Source: Hydractinia symbiolongicarpus (lineage: Eukaryota > Cnidaria > Hydrozoa > Anthoathecata > Hydractiniidae). From it: a stretch of 64,000 nt of DNA. This document shows, one piece after another, positions 11,119-23,300 of the stretch. Under the pieces are notes generated by a model that was given only the letters and a program-made list of their open reading frames with translations, did no database searches and was not told the DNA's origin. A program made the position numbers and the translations under genes. The stretch spans positions 6,386,001-6,450,000 of the forward strand of contig NC_079881.1 of the NCBI RefSeq assembly GCF_029227915.1, written 5' to 3'. Position 1 is the stretch's first letter. Every line of letters starts with the position of its first letter.

Positions 11119-13080
11119 CGGTATTTAATTTTACTACTGTGTATTTCTCAGTGTACGGTGCGAGAAAAAAAAATTTATAGGAATAATTTTTTTGCTTGCT
11201 TTGACTATATAATATGGTTTATTGGTACTCTGTATTTAAATTAGTATCAAAGCAGCATCCACTAATTAAAGGAATATTTGAAGTAAAAACAGCTTAAAGT
11301 TTTCTGTTACTTATATAACTAAAAAAAGGTGAATCTTATGGTCTTATCAAATATCATTAAATACAACCATTGGTATATTGTATCATCATTTCATTGACAT
11401 GACTTTTATTTGTCCAATTGTTAATTAACTAGCTAGCTTGCTATAGTGAAGTGCTGTTTCAATCAACGATAATTTGCTATTGCTAAGTCAAAGCTAGGTA
11501 GCTAATATTTTCTTCTGAACAAGACTGTTCAGGGATTTTTGTGAAATACACTATAAAAGGCGTTATTCAAGCGTAATTAAAATAGCCCTGCGACCACCGC
11601 CGCAGCGAAAGTGTAAGCCAACAAAACACACTAATAATTATTTGCGCTGATTAAAAGTTTGCATCATCCTTCATATGGGAGTCTGAAAGCTTTGTACAGT
11701 CACAGAAAAGTTTCTTGTCACGTTTTTTACCAGCAGGAAAACACGTGTGTATTTTAAACATAAGGAGAAATCCGACTAATCTGTCATGATTACATTCTTT
11801 ATCCTGCCTTGGAAAACAATTATATTTTTGCAAACTCATCCCAATTTTTTTTTATCGCCCCATACAAGAAAATGTGACAGATGATTAAAAAATATTTTAA
11901 AACAACACACACGCATGTCAAAATTCAATTTATTTATAGCACTATTTTCTTAGCGTCATGTATCGAATTATTATTAAAATTATTTACCCAGGATAGCCTT
12001 TTCAGTTCCCATTGGTATTGGTACTGTTGTCAACGAGGGTCCTGATGTCTTCAAATTTAGCAAGGAAAGTGCAGTAGACAGTTGTTTTTCACATTTAAAA
12101 ACAAAACCGCGAATTTTAAAACAAGTCTTTCTGAGGTAGTTTTAATAATTAAGCTAAACGTTTTGATATCGGCGCCCAATATGCTTAATCATTACGTTGA
12201 CTTATATAAAGGTACAAGCAACTTGACAACCAGATACCCGGTAGATAATGAACGCCCTGAGCTGCGGCTAAACACAACTAGATCTAAAACCAACTTTTTT
12301 TCTGTAAGCATGTACGAATGAAATTTTATAGTCAAAATATAGTTTTATCTATCTTTCTTTGTCATCACCTGGGCTGGAAACATTTCTTTCGGAGTTTATT
12401 CTCCGAAAAAGCAGATAAAACATTAACGCGCTCTTAAAGCTGGGAAAAAGTTATCAAAGTTCGAATGATTAGAAAATTAGGTTTTGATTATCATTTTCAC
12501 ATGCTGTTTGTTTACTAAGCTAAATTTTGTAACCTTTTTAATTTTTGGACCAATTGTAACCTTCAACGGCATATAGGTTGCTAAAACAAAATCCTAATAT
12601 CCTCTTTATATTCTGCATGCTTTCTGTTTACATTAAATGTTGCCTAAAACTAAAAAAGGTTGTAGTGGGTAAGTCAGCTACGGGATTGGAAAACAACTTT
12701 TTGTTATCGAGACCGCAGAAGTCTGTTTTAATAAATCATTAATTCATAAGTCAATAGTTAAATGAAAGAATGGATACAACAGCATATTCAACAGGATTTA
12801 AAACTAATGGCTTTTTTTAACAACACCCCCGCTTATTGTCTGATAAATTAATTGTGGTGAAGAGATTCGTTAATTTAAGCAGGTGTAATTAAAAATCTAA
12901 TCCCGTCTGCGAACGTGACGTCAATACTGGCGCTTAATTACCGTAAAAAGACATGTGCGCATTAGTAATCTTTAGCCATGACAAAAGTAAATTTGAAGAT
13001 AGGGGTAAAATATGTTCCGTGGTGGCATCCACGTGGAAATGACAATTGCAAAAACAAATTGTATACTGACTACTGTTTTT
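11119..13080. other. Upstream region of the peroxidase gene, nothing recognised
   Basis: AT-rich sequence with no supported exon. Short frames here carry no domain features. Confidence 0.4.
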
Positions 13081-13091
13081 GTTGGCAAAAT

Positions 13092-13101
13092 GATATAAAT
13101 A
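13092..13101 (+). promoter_or_regulatory. TATA box of the peroxidase gene
   Basis: GATATAAATA lies about 90 bp upstream of the peroxidase start codon. This leaves a short leader of roughly 60 nt if transcription starts about 30 bp downstream. Confidence 0.5.
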
Positions 13102-13185
13102 GGTGGAAGTTTTAGATCTCACATCAACTCACCTAAGTCATAACTGGAAACGAGTAGTTTAGCAGAATTGGCAAAACAGTAAAAA

Positions 13186-15800
13186 ATGGCCAAGTTATCA
13201 TGGACATTTAAAGTGGCTATTATAGTAGTGTTATCGTTTTTAAACGTATCTCAAGGTAATTATAGCATTTTATGTACAAATTATTTGTTTTAAAGGTCAC
13301 ATTGTAAATTTCTGGTACACAAATTCCATTTAGGATCATTTAATCCTGGTAATACACTTGCTAATTGCATCTCCGTTCCTCCACCAGCTTTCTGCAATAC
13401 ATTGCTACCTTTGACTTCATTTCGAACAGTCGACGGAACATGCAACAACCTCTTCAAAACAACACAGGGAGCTCGAAACACACCGTTAGCTCGACTTCTT
13501 CGTAAGTATATAAAGAACTAGTCGTTAGCTCGTGGAAAATCCACAGGTTCGCCCGTCGCAGCTGAGCTACCATTTTGCGTGACAGACAGACAGACAGACG
13601 TATACGGGCATTATAATATAGAATAAAGCTAAAATATTGTTTCGATAGTCTTTTTCAGTGCTTTAAGAAATATGACCATCTGTAAAATTTAGCAAAAAAA
13701 GATTATCACATGATAATTTCCAATTTCGAATTATGATTTAACCATGGCACAGGAGGGATTTCGTTTGTTTGCGCATATCTACTCAAATTTTAGTTTATCG
13801 GCTATTTCATTGGCTAATATTTTAAAGTTCCCGGGAAACTCAGTAATAATTCAACAAATGATATTATTTGTGTGCAAAAGTTGTTGTTTTTATCCAGAAA
13901 AATATGAAACCAAACGAATTGGTTGAAACAAATTGGTATTTCTCTGAAAAAATGGAATGGAAGCAAGTGTTAATTAGCTATGTTACGAAATAAAAAATGA
14001 TAGGAAGTAAACAGGTGTAAGATTTGTATTCCATCATCTCAAGTGAGCACTTTGCTAGCCAGTTTTATGTTTTAGCCGCCGATTATGTTGATCGTGGTAA
14101 TCTTGATACACCTCGGGGATTCCCTGGAACATTCCCTATTGTTCCCACAGCACATGAAGTTTCACAGGCAGTGTTCGGTGTTCAATTTCGAAATAGGCAA
14201 AGATCTAGAGGATTATCAGCAATGTTTATGGCATTCGGACAGTTTCTTGATCACGATATTGGGTACACAACTCACCCGACATGCGATGTTTCTGCAGGGT
14301 AAGTTAAAAAGTATTTAAATTGAATTCTAGGGTTGATTTTTTTAGTATATATTCCAAGTAATTTTAATTTCTTTGTCTGTATATTTTTTTAAAGTTGTGG
14401 ATCGATAACTTCGTTCACTTATCCATGTTTCCCGCTTCGATTTGTACGCGGCGGAGCAAAATGTACATCACTCGCTAGATCATTTCCAGTATGCCAGCCT
14501 CGATCTTCATCACGAACCACGAGAGAACAAATAAACATCATATCTTCTTATATCGATCTTTCTCAAGTTTACAGCAACGAGTTAATCGTTCACAAAAAAT
14601 TGAGAAGATTGGACGGTATGTTTACTGAACTTCCAAGCCAATGCGTCAAAAAAAATATTCACACTTTACATGCAGTAAGATTTCTAACTTTTCTCTATTT
14701 TAGGCACTGGTTTATTAAGAGTTACATCTACAAATTTAATGCCAATCAGACTTCGAGCTTCTGATCCTGAATGTGGCAATCCTGGTGGTTGCTCATTAGT
14801 TGGTGACGACAGAGGAGATGAAAACATTGTCCTTCATACTTTGCATACCATCTTTGTCCGAAACCACAACTACATAGCAAAGCAACTAAAGCGGCTTACA
14901 GGAAATTGGAATGAGAAATTACTTTTTGAAACTGCAAGAAAAATAAATATTGCCATTTGCCAACGCATCGTTTACAACGAATTCCTGCCAAGTCTTGTTG
15001 ATTTAACTCCATACAGAGCATACAATCCCCTAGTGGATGCTAGCATACTTAATGTGTTTTCAACAGCAGCCTTTAGGTTTGGCCACAGTTTAGTTCCGAA
15101 CGCTTGGGCACAACTCAACAATAATTTTGACAAAGCTTTTAATGATATATCTCTTCAAGCTTCGTTCGAAAATACTCTCCCGATTCGTCGGCGTGGTATT
15201 GAATCAACTGCGTTCGGTTTACTAGCTAACCAATCGCAAACAGTTGATACAACCTTCGCTTTTGGAATCGCTCGTAGATTATTTGTTCCTCTCGGAGAAA
15301 GAAGACGTGAAGATTTGACAGCGTTGAACATTCAAAGGGGACGTGACCACGGTTTAAAAACGTACGGAGCCTGGAGAAGAAGGTGTAACTTGCCAGCAGT
15401 TAACTCATTTGCTGATCTAGAAGGAATAATCCCGACTCGAGTAATAAGAAATCTCAAAGCCGTATACAGTAACCCAAACGATATTGATATATTTGCAGCT
15501 GGTATCGCAGAAATACGTACAAATGGAAAAATGCTTGGTCCTACCTTTCAATGCATCCAAAAAATCCAATTTGAACGATTTAGAGATGGTGACAGATTTT
15601 GGTATGAGAGTCCCGGGGTGTTCACTTCATCACAGTTAAGGGAGATAAACAGAATGACTTTATCTGGGGTCTTATGTAACACTTTGAAGGGCATTGTATC
15701 TATCCAACCGCGGGCATTGCAAGCTGTTACTTCTACTACTGTACGACATGAATGCGGTCGTATTCCTAAAATGAATTTTGGACCATGGGTTAGCAAATAA
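13186..15800 (+). CDS. Secreted animal haem peroxidase (peroxidasin/MPO superfamily)
   Basis: Five exons join in frame to 592 residues: 13186-13255, 13334-13501, 14076-14298, 14395-14615 and 14704-15800, all with GT/AG borders. Exon 1 encodes a signal peptide (about residues 1-24). The peroxidase domain fills the rest. The distal block FGQFLDHDI carries Gln135, haem-linking Asp138 and His139. The catalytic Arg264 with haem-linking Glu267 lies in GDDRGDEN. The proximal His355 is in FRFGHS, and Asn436 is in LNIQRGRDHG. Position 268 is Asn where myeloperoxidase has Met, as in most non-MPO members. All active residues are kept, so it should oxidise halides or phenolic/tyrosyl substrates with H2O2 outside the cell or in vesicles. 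It has no Ig, LRR or VWC domains, so it is a short peroxidase rather than peroxidasin itself. AATAAA overlaps the stop codon. Intron 2 holds a dispersed hairpin repeat. Confidence 0.95.
13519..13622 (+). repeat. Single copy of the GTGGA-hairpin repeat in peroxidase intron 2
   Basis: It starts TAGTCGTTAGCTCGTGGAAA and ends in CAGACAGACG then TATACGGGCATTATAATATA. It is the same family as the four-unit array at 44249-44858. Confidence 0.75.
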
Positions 15801-15801
15801 A

Positions 15802-16985
15802 TCGTATTTTGTAGTTGTTTTTGTAATCTTTTCAAGTAATATTACGTATTTAGTCTTTAAAGTTAAAGAATTCATATTTTGTTTTGAACTTTTATGAGCC
15901 CTTTTAATCATATTTGCTTCAAAAGCTTTTCCAATCTCTGCAGTACTGAAAATGTTTGCATACTATACTGATGTTAAACTTCCAAGTGAAAAATTTTCCA
16001 GATGGAGAAAGAAGGAAACGAATCCGTCTAAGGAATTTTTTGGGAATAGCGACATTACGAGTTCACTGTGTTATTTATCAGTAATATACTTTTTTAGTTT
16101 TTATGAGTCTTTTTTGTTGCAATTTGATCGAATGATTTATTTGTTCTGTATGAGTGTTTTCCCTTTTGTGTTCGAATCACACTTAATCATTAACGTGATG
16201 TAATTGTTCCACTTCTGTCATTGTTGACATGTCTGTCAAATATTGTAGGCAAGAAACATAAAATGATATAAATGATAATAAAACAAACATATTGTTACAA
16301 AAACTTACGTTTGAGAACTATAGCGCTACTAAAACGTTTTTTAACCAGTCCTTTGCAATAAAAAACAATAGTTTTCTTTCGGAGATAATGTTGATAATCA
16401 AAATGTTATAGGATAGTTTAAAAAGCCATTTCCTTATCAACTTTAAATTTGGTTAGTCGTGAGAAAATATAGAGCATTTTCCCGCCGCAACTCGCAGCAA
16501 TTTTTTTTTGGTCATCGAGACAACTTGCATTCGTGGCTATTTAAGGAAATTGACAACAAATAATTTTGTAATCAGAAGCAGATAATAAATTTTTCAAGTG
16601 ATTCTTCTTTGGGTTTAAATAATTAGTATCAGTTAATGAAATATTTTCACTGGTACTTTCATCAAAATTTAAGAAAAAAAGAATAAGAAATACGCAATTA
16701 GAGTTCTCTGGACCTGCTCTTATGTCAGTGGCGACTCACTATAGGTTAAGTGGCGTAGATGTCATTTCTTTGCAATTAATCTCCCTAATTCAAGGGACCC
16801 TAACGAGGGTTATTAATTTTGTGTACGTTCTATCGAGGGTCATTAAGTTTAGATGTTCTGATTTTATTGTCACATAATCTCTCATCTTTATTAGTTTCTA
16901 TTTTTAGCCACGCATTGTGTTTGAGAAAGATTTTCACTCAAAAATAAAGATTTTTGGTAACATGATTCTCGCTAGGCCTATGAAA
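15802..16985. other. Intergenic, nothing recognised
   Basis: No gene. Around 16795-16850 the phrase CGAGGGT(C/T)ATTAA occurs twice, a minor local duplication. Confidence 0.4.
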
Positions 16986-16990
16986 TTTTA

Positions 16991-17160
16991 GGCAAATGGA
17001 ACTGCATATTTTAAGTCACATTTTGATTGTGCTTAACCTTGAAGGAACTTAGCATATGGTTTAATCCGGGATCTAGTAAAAATAGTGGTAATAATCTTCC
17101 TCTAGTATAGCTTGTTGCAAATATTATTTTCAAGTCAAATAAGATCTTCCAAAATCGCCC
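16991..17160 (+). repeat. Dispersed repeat pair, copy A
   Basis: About 170 bp are repeated in direct orientation at 17551-17720. The shared core includes CATATGGTTTAATCCGGGAT and GTGGTAATAATCTTCCTCTA. The frame at 17011-17229 on the minus strand is a by-product of this repeat. Confidence 0.75.
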
Positions 17161-17550
17161 AAAGGCAATGAAGTCTAAGAGAAACAGGAAAAAGCTGTTC
17201 GTATTAAAATAACGAAGCAGCTGTAGCATATTTTTTAGTTGAAATCATTTCAACTTTTCTTGCCGGCAGAATGGAAAAGAGTATAAAAAAAAGAGTAATG
17301 AACGGATATAATAATTAGCAGACAGTAATTTTTATTGTTCCGTTCTGATCCGCTTCGAATTTGCAGTTGTATACAGAGAAATAAAATTGCTAGCTGACAG
17401 ACCCAGTATCGCCCACCAGGTGTAGCACTACCCGTGTCAATTGTGCTAAAGCGATTTTGTTTGAAGGTGAATGTTCACTCAACTTGTTTGAAATGTTTGT
17501 TTGAAAATAGATGTTCACTCAAATGATTTTTTCTAGTATTAGGAAACTTC

Positions 17551-17720
17551 GGACAAATGGAACTGTATTTAAGTCACATTTTAATTGCGCTTAACCTTGG
17601 AGGAACTTAGCATATGGTTTAATCCGGGATCCAGTAAAAATAGTGGTAATAATCTTCCTCTAGTATAACCTGTTGCAGAAATTAATTTCAGGGAAGTTCT
17701 GCCAAATGAGATCTTCCTGA
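17551..17720 (+). repeat. Dispersed repeat pair, copy B
   Basis: Partner of 16991-17160, 560 bp downstream, with scattered substitutions. Confidence 0.75.
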
Positions 17721-18014
17721 AACGACCATAATTAAGCGGCAAAAATTATTTTTTGCTTAGGATACAGCAACCTTTGACACACACTGTATCTAAAAAATCA
17801 CAAAGATAGATAAATTTCCTATTTCGCGAATTCGGCTAAAATCGGCTAAATTTGTTCCCCGCGAAATTCTATTCCATTTAATTCCAATAAATATGTAATA
17901 ATTACGACGAAGTTATTTTTGCTCAAAACGATCGCAGACACTTTCATTCTTTATATTTCATCATGTTGCAGAATGTCTCTCAATATTTTGTGGCAGTCAG
18001 AAAATAAATCTGTC

Positions 18015-19045
18015 CTCTTTTGATTTTTTTGGCCATGCACAAGAATCTCTAAAACTGTAAACATTGAAACTCAATGACTCATGTATAAAAGGTAAATATG
18101 ATGAGCTTATTTGATAAGCAAACCAGGCCCATTGGATGGCATTAAGTCCGGCAATTAAGTGTAACCTGTTTTGCGCTTTTTTTGGCACTGCCTTTTTAAT
18201 AAAGAAAGCTCTCACAAATTCCTCATATCACAAATTTTATTCATATTCAACCTATATACTATATACTTAAGGTTAGACATAAAGAATGATTTTGTATTAG
18301 CTATACTTTCTAGGTTTCAGAATTTGAGTTTCTTAAATGAGGCCGATAAAGGTTTTGTAACAAAACTTCTAAATATGGACCAAATATGAACAAAAAAGTA
18401 AGGTCTTTGGACAAATTTATTCTTCTAAGAGCGATGTACCATACTGAGAAAATTTAACATTAAAAGGTCCTATTTTTATGCTAGGCGAGTGATTGATTAT
18501 GCTCTACCGGCATATTTTCGCATATATTGGCTAAGTACAAATAGCATTTTTGAATTAATACCCTGCACATATATAATAAACCAGCTTTAACTTAACCCAT
18601 TATTTATATCGTTAATTTTATATTTTATATTTTAATTTATAAGAATTTGACTATTCAACTGGCTTTATGTGCAATAATGTTTCTATGCAAAATTAAAAAG
18701 AATATATTACATCTTGGAGACTAGAGCTAGCTAGCTAGTGATTTATTATGTTCCACTGGCATAATTTAACATATCGTGGCCAAATTGATTTTTTTTTGGA
18801 ATTAATACACTACACATATATAATAAATCAACTATAACTTAACCCATTATTTATCCCTTTTACAAAATATTAATATTTTACAAAATATTATTATTAATTT
18901 ATTAATCTGCGAAAAGAAGGTTTCTTGTCCAGTTTATATATGTATACAATTAAGAACAACATGGCTGATAGTTTACTTTTAACACTGGTAGGAATAAAGT
19001 TTTTATTCTCGGGGCTCTGCTATGAAAACAAAACACTTTTGGACA
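18015..19045 (+). repeat. Approx. 1-kb dispersed repeat, copy A
   Basis: Blocks matching 53325-54205 include AGACATAAAGAATGATTTTG, GAGGCCGATAAAGGTTTTGT, ATCGTGGCCAAATTGA and CTGGTAGGAATAAAGTTTTT. Some blocks are in a different order in the two copies, and a CACATATATAATAAA unit occurs twice within this copy. No coding content, so probably a non-autonomous transposon family. Confidence 0.7.
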
Positions 19046-20270
19046 AAATGACTCACGCATTTGGTTTATTTTAAATTAAAGAGTTTGACTGTAATATTCA
19101 ACTGTAGTGAACCATTTTCACTGCAGTTGATTGGTGTAGTAATTTAATTATAAAACATCAAATGTTTTGCTACTAACAGAAGCAGTTAGTCACCCAACCA
19201 ATCTTTGCTTCACTTTTTTTCTTTTTGCGTTTCCCGTTACTTCAGGAAAACACAAAAAATGTATATGGTTGTACTAGTCTTGTACTACAGTATTTTTATT
19301 CAACATTCGCGCGCTCTGAGATGGGAAATTGTTTTAATTTCAAATTCATATCCGGCCAGCATTTCTTGCAAGTTTTGATAAAACACAGACCCATTATTCT
19401 AATCTTTTTGCTTTTATTTTTCAACAAATAATTTTGCTTTCAGCCTGATTTTTATGTTTTAACAAAGTTTTTTTATTGGGTTAGAATTTCGGAACAATTT
19501 TAAAAGAATTTAGCTTTCTATATAATCACTTTGTTTTTAATACCTTGTCCTTAATATCTTTCACTATAAATGTGCTCTCAAATGGAGATGGTATTGCGTC
19601 ACTATGAAATATAGTTTCGCTCTTTAAAACTCTGTGGGAGGGTTAATTATAATCAAAAAAATTCCAAATCATACGGCAACATTTCATTTTATCCGCAGAG
19701 CTTTATATATTTCTGTGGCGTTATAGGGTTTATTCATTTTCTTTTTAGTAGTAAATGGACATCAAAGCTTCAATGGCAAATTTAGTCAAAAACGCCTTTA
19801 TAGATTTTTCTGAGAAACGTCTCATGAACATTTTTTGCTTGTGTTATGTTAGATTACCATCGATTCTTTGCGGAAATTTTTAAAATCCCTTGGCTTCTTG
19901 TTATAGTTTAATGTGTTTTAAAATTAGTCCTAAATAATTACAATATATATTAATTATTTATTAAGTTATAAAAATGTGGACACTCAAATGTTTAGACAGG
20001 AAATTATAATAAATAACTTGATAGTTGAGCAACTACGAAGTGGTTAATGTACTGGAAAAACTTTGGGATGCTGGATGTACCTTTAGCGATGTATAAATTG
20101 ACTGGTGAATATATCTTATATTGTTAGCGCATTCAATGTCAAAATCTATTTAATTGGCATTTCTGCGAAGACAAGTGCAAAAGCTGTAATTGAATGCAAA
20201 TGTAAACAAGAAAATTAAAAAATGGACAAAAATAATAAAATCCACCCTAGGTGACGAATATTTTGCCGCC
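19046..20270. other. Intergenic, nothing recognised
   Basis: AT-rich 3' flank of the protease gene with no supported feature. Confidence 0.4.
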
Positions 20271-20304
20271 GAATAATTTATTAGTTAACTTAAAACTGAA
20301 AATG

Positions 20305-23300
20305 TTAACTTTGGTTATTTTGTATTTGTTGAAGTATCCAATCTTTAAAATAAAATATATTCGCATGCACTGTATATTCGCTACATGTTCCCCAACTCAC
20401 TACACCTTGCAAATACCACGTTTTACCGGATAAACATGCAAATGGTCCACCACTGTCCCCTGGGCTGGCACTTGCCCTACCATGTCCTACTCCTGAACAT
20501 AGATTGTGGGGTCCGACTATATATTGCGAAGTCATCTAAAATACAATAAAAACTTAAGTCGCCTAAGAGACAATAAATGTTATAAAAAATGTGAAATTGA
20601 TGGAGAATTTGATGATGTTATTGCAAGAGGGTACTAGATGTAACCCGTTGTAAATTCTACTTGTAAGGACCAAAGCATAAAAAATCTTTCTTTAAAAAAT
20701 AAAACTGTAAATTTTATTTAAAAGCTTAAATTATTAAAACTTTCTTAAACGAAATGGACAACAATTGAACTCCATTTAAGCAAGCAAGAACACATGAGAC
20801 AGGATGAAATAAAAGAAATACAAGAAACGAACAGTAGAAGTTATCTAACGTAACCTTAGTTCGCGTGTTTATTTTAAAAATTAACTTTAATAAAGTATAG
20901 AATATTTCTCCTTTGTTTTTTATTAAATAAAAAAAAATTATAAAAATTTTAATAGAACTCCACAGCATGCTCCATTTCAGAAGTGAAAGGAAATTAAGCA
21001 AAATTTATGTAAAGTATCGGTTATTATTCTGTGGGAAATGTCGGTAAACATATCATATATGCGGATACTCTGTTAACTCAATAATGATATTGACTGAAGG
21101 TTAAAATGATTGACCGCTAGCCCAAAACCTGGACGTTCTTTTGGAACTTACCTGCTCCTATTAGAAATCAATTTCATGCTAAGCTTATCTATTCGGCCGA
21201 TATTGTTGAAAACGATTTGGAGGGAAGAATTAAACGTACTGTGTAAGATAAATGTTAAAAAATCTTATCACCCAAACATTTTAGCAAGTGTAAATGGCAT
21301 GCGTTTGTTTAGCTGTTGAAGTATTTCGAATACTTTTTAGTGAGAACTTGTTTAAGGGCTCAGTATCCAATCAAAAACGCAATATACTGTCCTACATTTT
21401 CGCCTACTAGTCCGGCTAAAAGAGCAATATGGAACTTATTTTTCTTCTTAAATTATACAACATACGTAAAACTTACCTTCATAAAGGACTGAGTGTCAAT
21501 AATAGGTATTTTAGCTTGCTGTAACATGTTGTGCATGCATCCTACAGAATTTGTTATTCTTCCCCAACCTAGACATAAAGTATGTAGGTATGCGAAAAGG
21601 CAGTCAATATTTTTCCAAATTTATTCCAAAAAGAAATAAGCGTAAGAACAACAATAATAATTAGACACGTGTAATTCTATGGTTCTTAGCTATATATACA
21701 GTCTGATATAGTTAAAAACATTTCCGGGGTACAACTTTAAATGCCAATTTTGTTTCATGAAGGCTAACAAGGAATTTTTCATTACACACATAAAATCAAC
21801 CTGTAATTAGCAGCATTTAAAACATTTTTTAGCCTGTTTCCTATTTTGGCTACAGAACATGATGTGTTTAGAAATTTCAGCTGTTATATATATAAGCTGT
21901 TCTTGTGGACTTTATGTGCACAATTTTTTCGCGTTGGTTTTCTTTGTCAGCCTTAGTTTGTTAAAGATACGTTTTTTAACAACTCTCACCTGTTGCAAAA
22001 CATTGGTCTTCAACTTTTGCAGGTAGTTTTGGTAATCGAATAGGCTTTACAAATTTATTAAATTTAATTGGTTTAGAAAGTTTAATTAACGCTACATCGC
22101 TATGATAGGTTGTCAACTCAAACTCAGGATGAGTAATAATCTCAGTTATTCCTATTTCTTGTTCTGTTTCTTCGATTACTTTAGTATCATATTCACCAGC
22201 CCTAAGAAGAAGGTGGTCAAAAAGTATAGGAACAATTCTTACTGGTTAAATCTAACACTTTTAATCGCTACTGACCGAGATTATTTTATATTATTACCCG
22301 GGTAAAAGGGCGGCATCGATATTTTCGAAAATCGTGCAATGTGATTGTTTAGAAGTTACGCCATAGCGGGCAATATTCCACGGTATTGCCCGCTACCATA
22401 GCAACCGTGTTTAAAGTTTAAATATGGTAACATTAAATGTAAATAAACACGGAAAAAAGTAAAAAAAAACCCGAAACATAATGTTATTTTTTTTTTTGTA
22501 AAATGCAGTACCCGGATAATAATCCATATAATAACTGTTTATTTCGGACAATACCTTCGAATATTGACCTCTGTCACGTATTGCCCTCACAAGCTCGGGC
22601 AATACTTTGACGTCGATCAATACTCTCCGGTATTGCCCTCATAAACAGTTATTATAGGGTTAATAATCAACACTATTTGTTAAATGTTCTTAGAATTTCA
22701 GAAAGCTATAACAAACATTCATTGGACTTGAATCGACGATATCTCACATTACTTAAATTATGATACTGGAATGAAATATTTTTGATTTGAATAATAGAGG
22801 GAGCTACAACTGCATTATAAACTTTGATTAGTTTAGAGAACTTTCTGATTGTGTACAAAAAGCACATCCAAACCATCTGAAGTTACGTAATGGTCTTCTT
22901 GTTATAAATTTTTATTCAAAATAAATCTGGACTACCACATGTAATATAGACTTAACAAAGACTACTACTGCAGGAAAACAACTAACCATAAACTCAAACT
23001 TACCTAACAGTGAAATAAGAAGGCAGGTAGGTTGTTTTAGTATTGCGGTCTATAACGCAATGTGCAGCTGTAATCACCCAGTACGGCGACAGTATCGACG
23101 CACCACACTTTGGTTTATATCGTTTCAGTAACAATATCTGCCAAGGCCATTGCCCTTTACTTGCTCTTTGTCCAGCGATGATACGTTTTCCAGCAAGTAT
23201 GCGTTTCCTAGCTTTAGGTCTGCCATTTGACAAATCTAGTGACGAAGTTTCGTATTAAAAACCAGTTCAATTCTCGTCAACATGTTTATGTATTTCAACA

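Noticed and set aside
15548-15911. Minus-strand frames over the 3' end of the peroxidase gene
   Set aside because: Antisense shadows of a well-supported coding exon; they have no features of their own.
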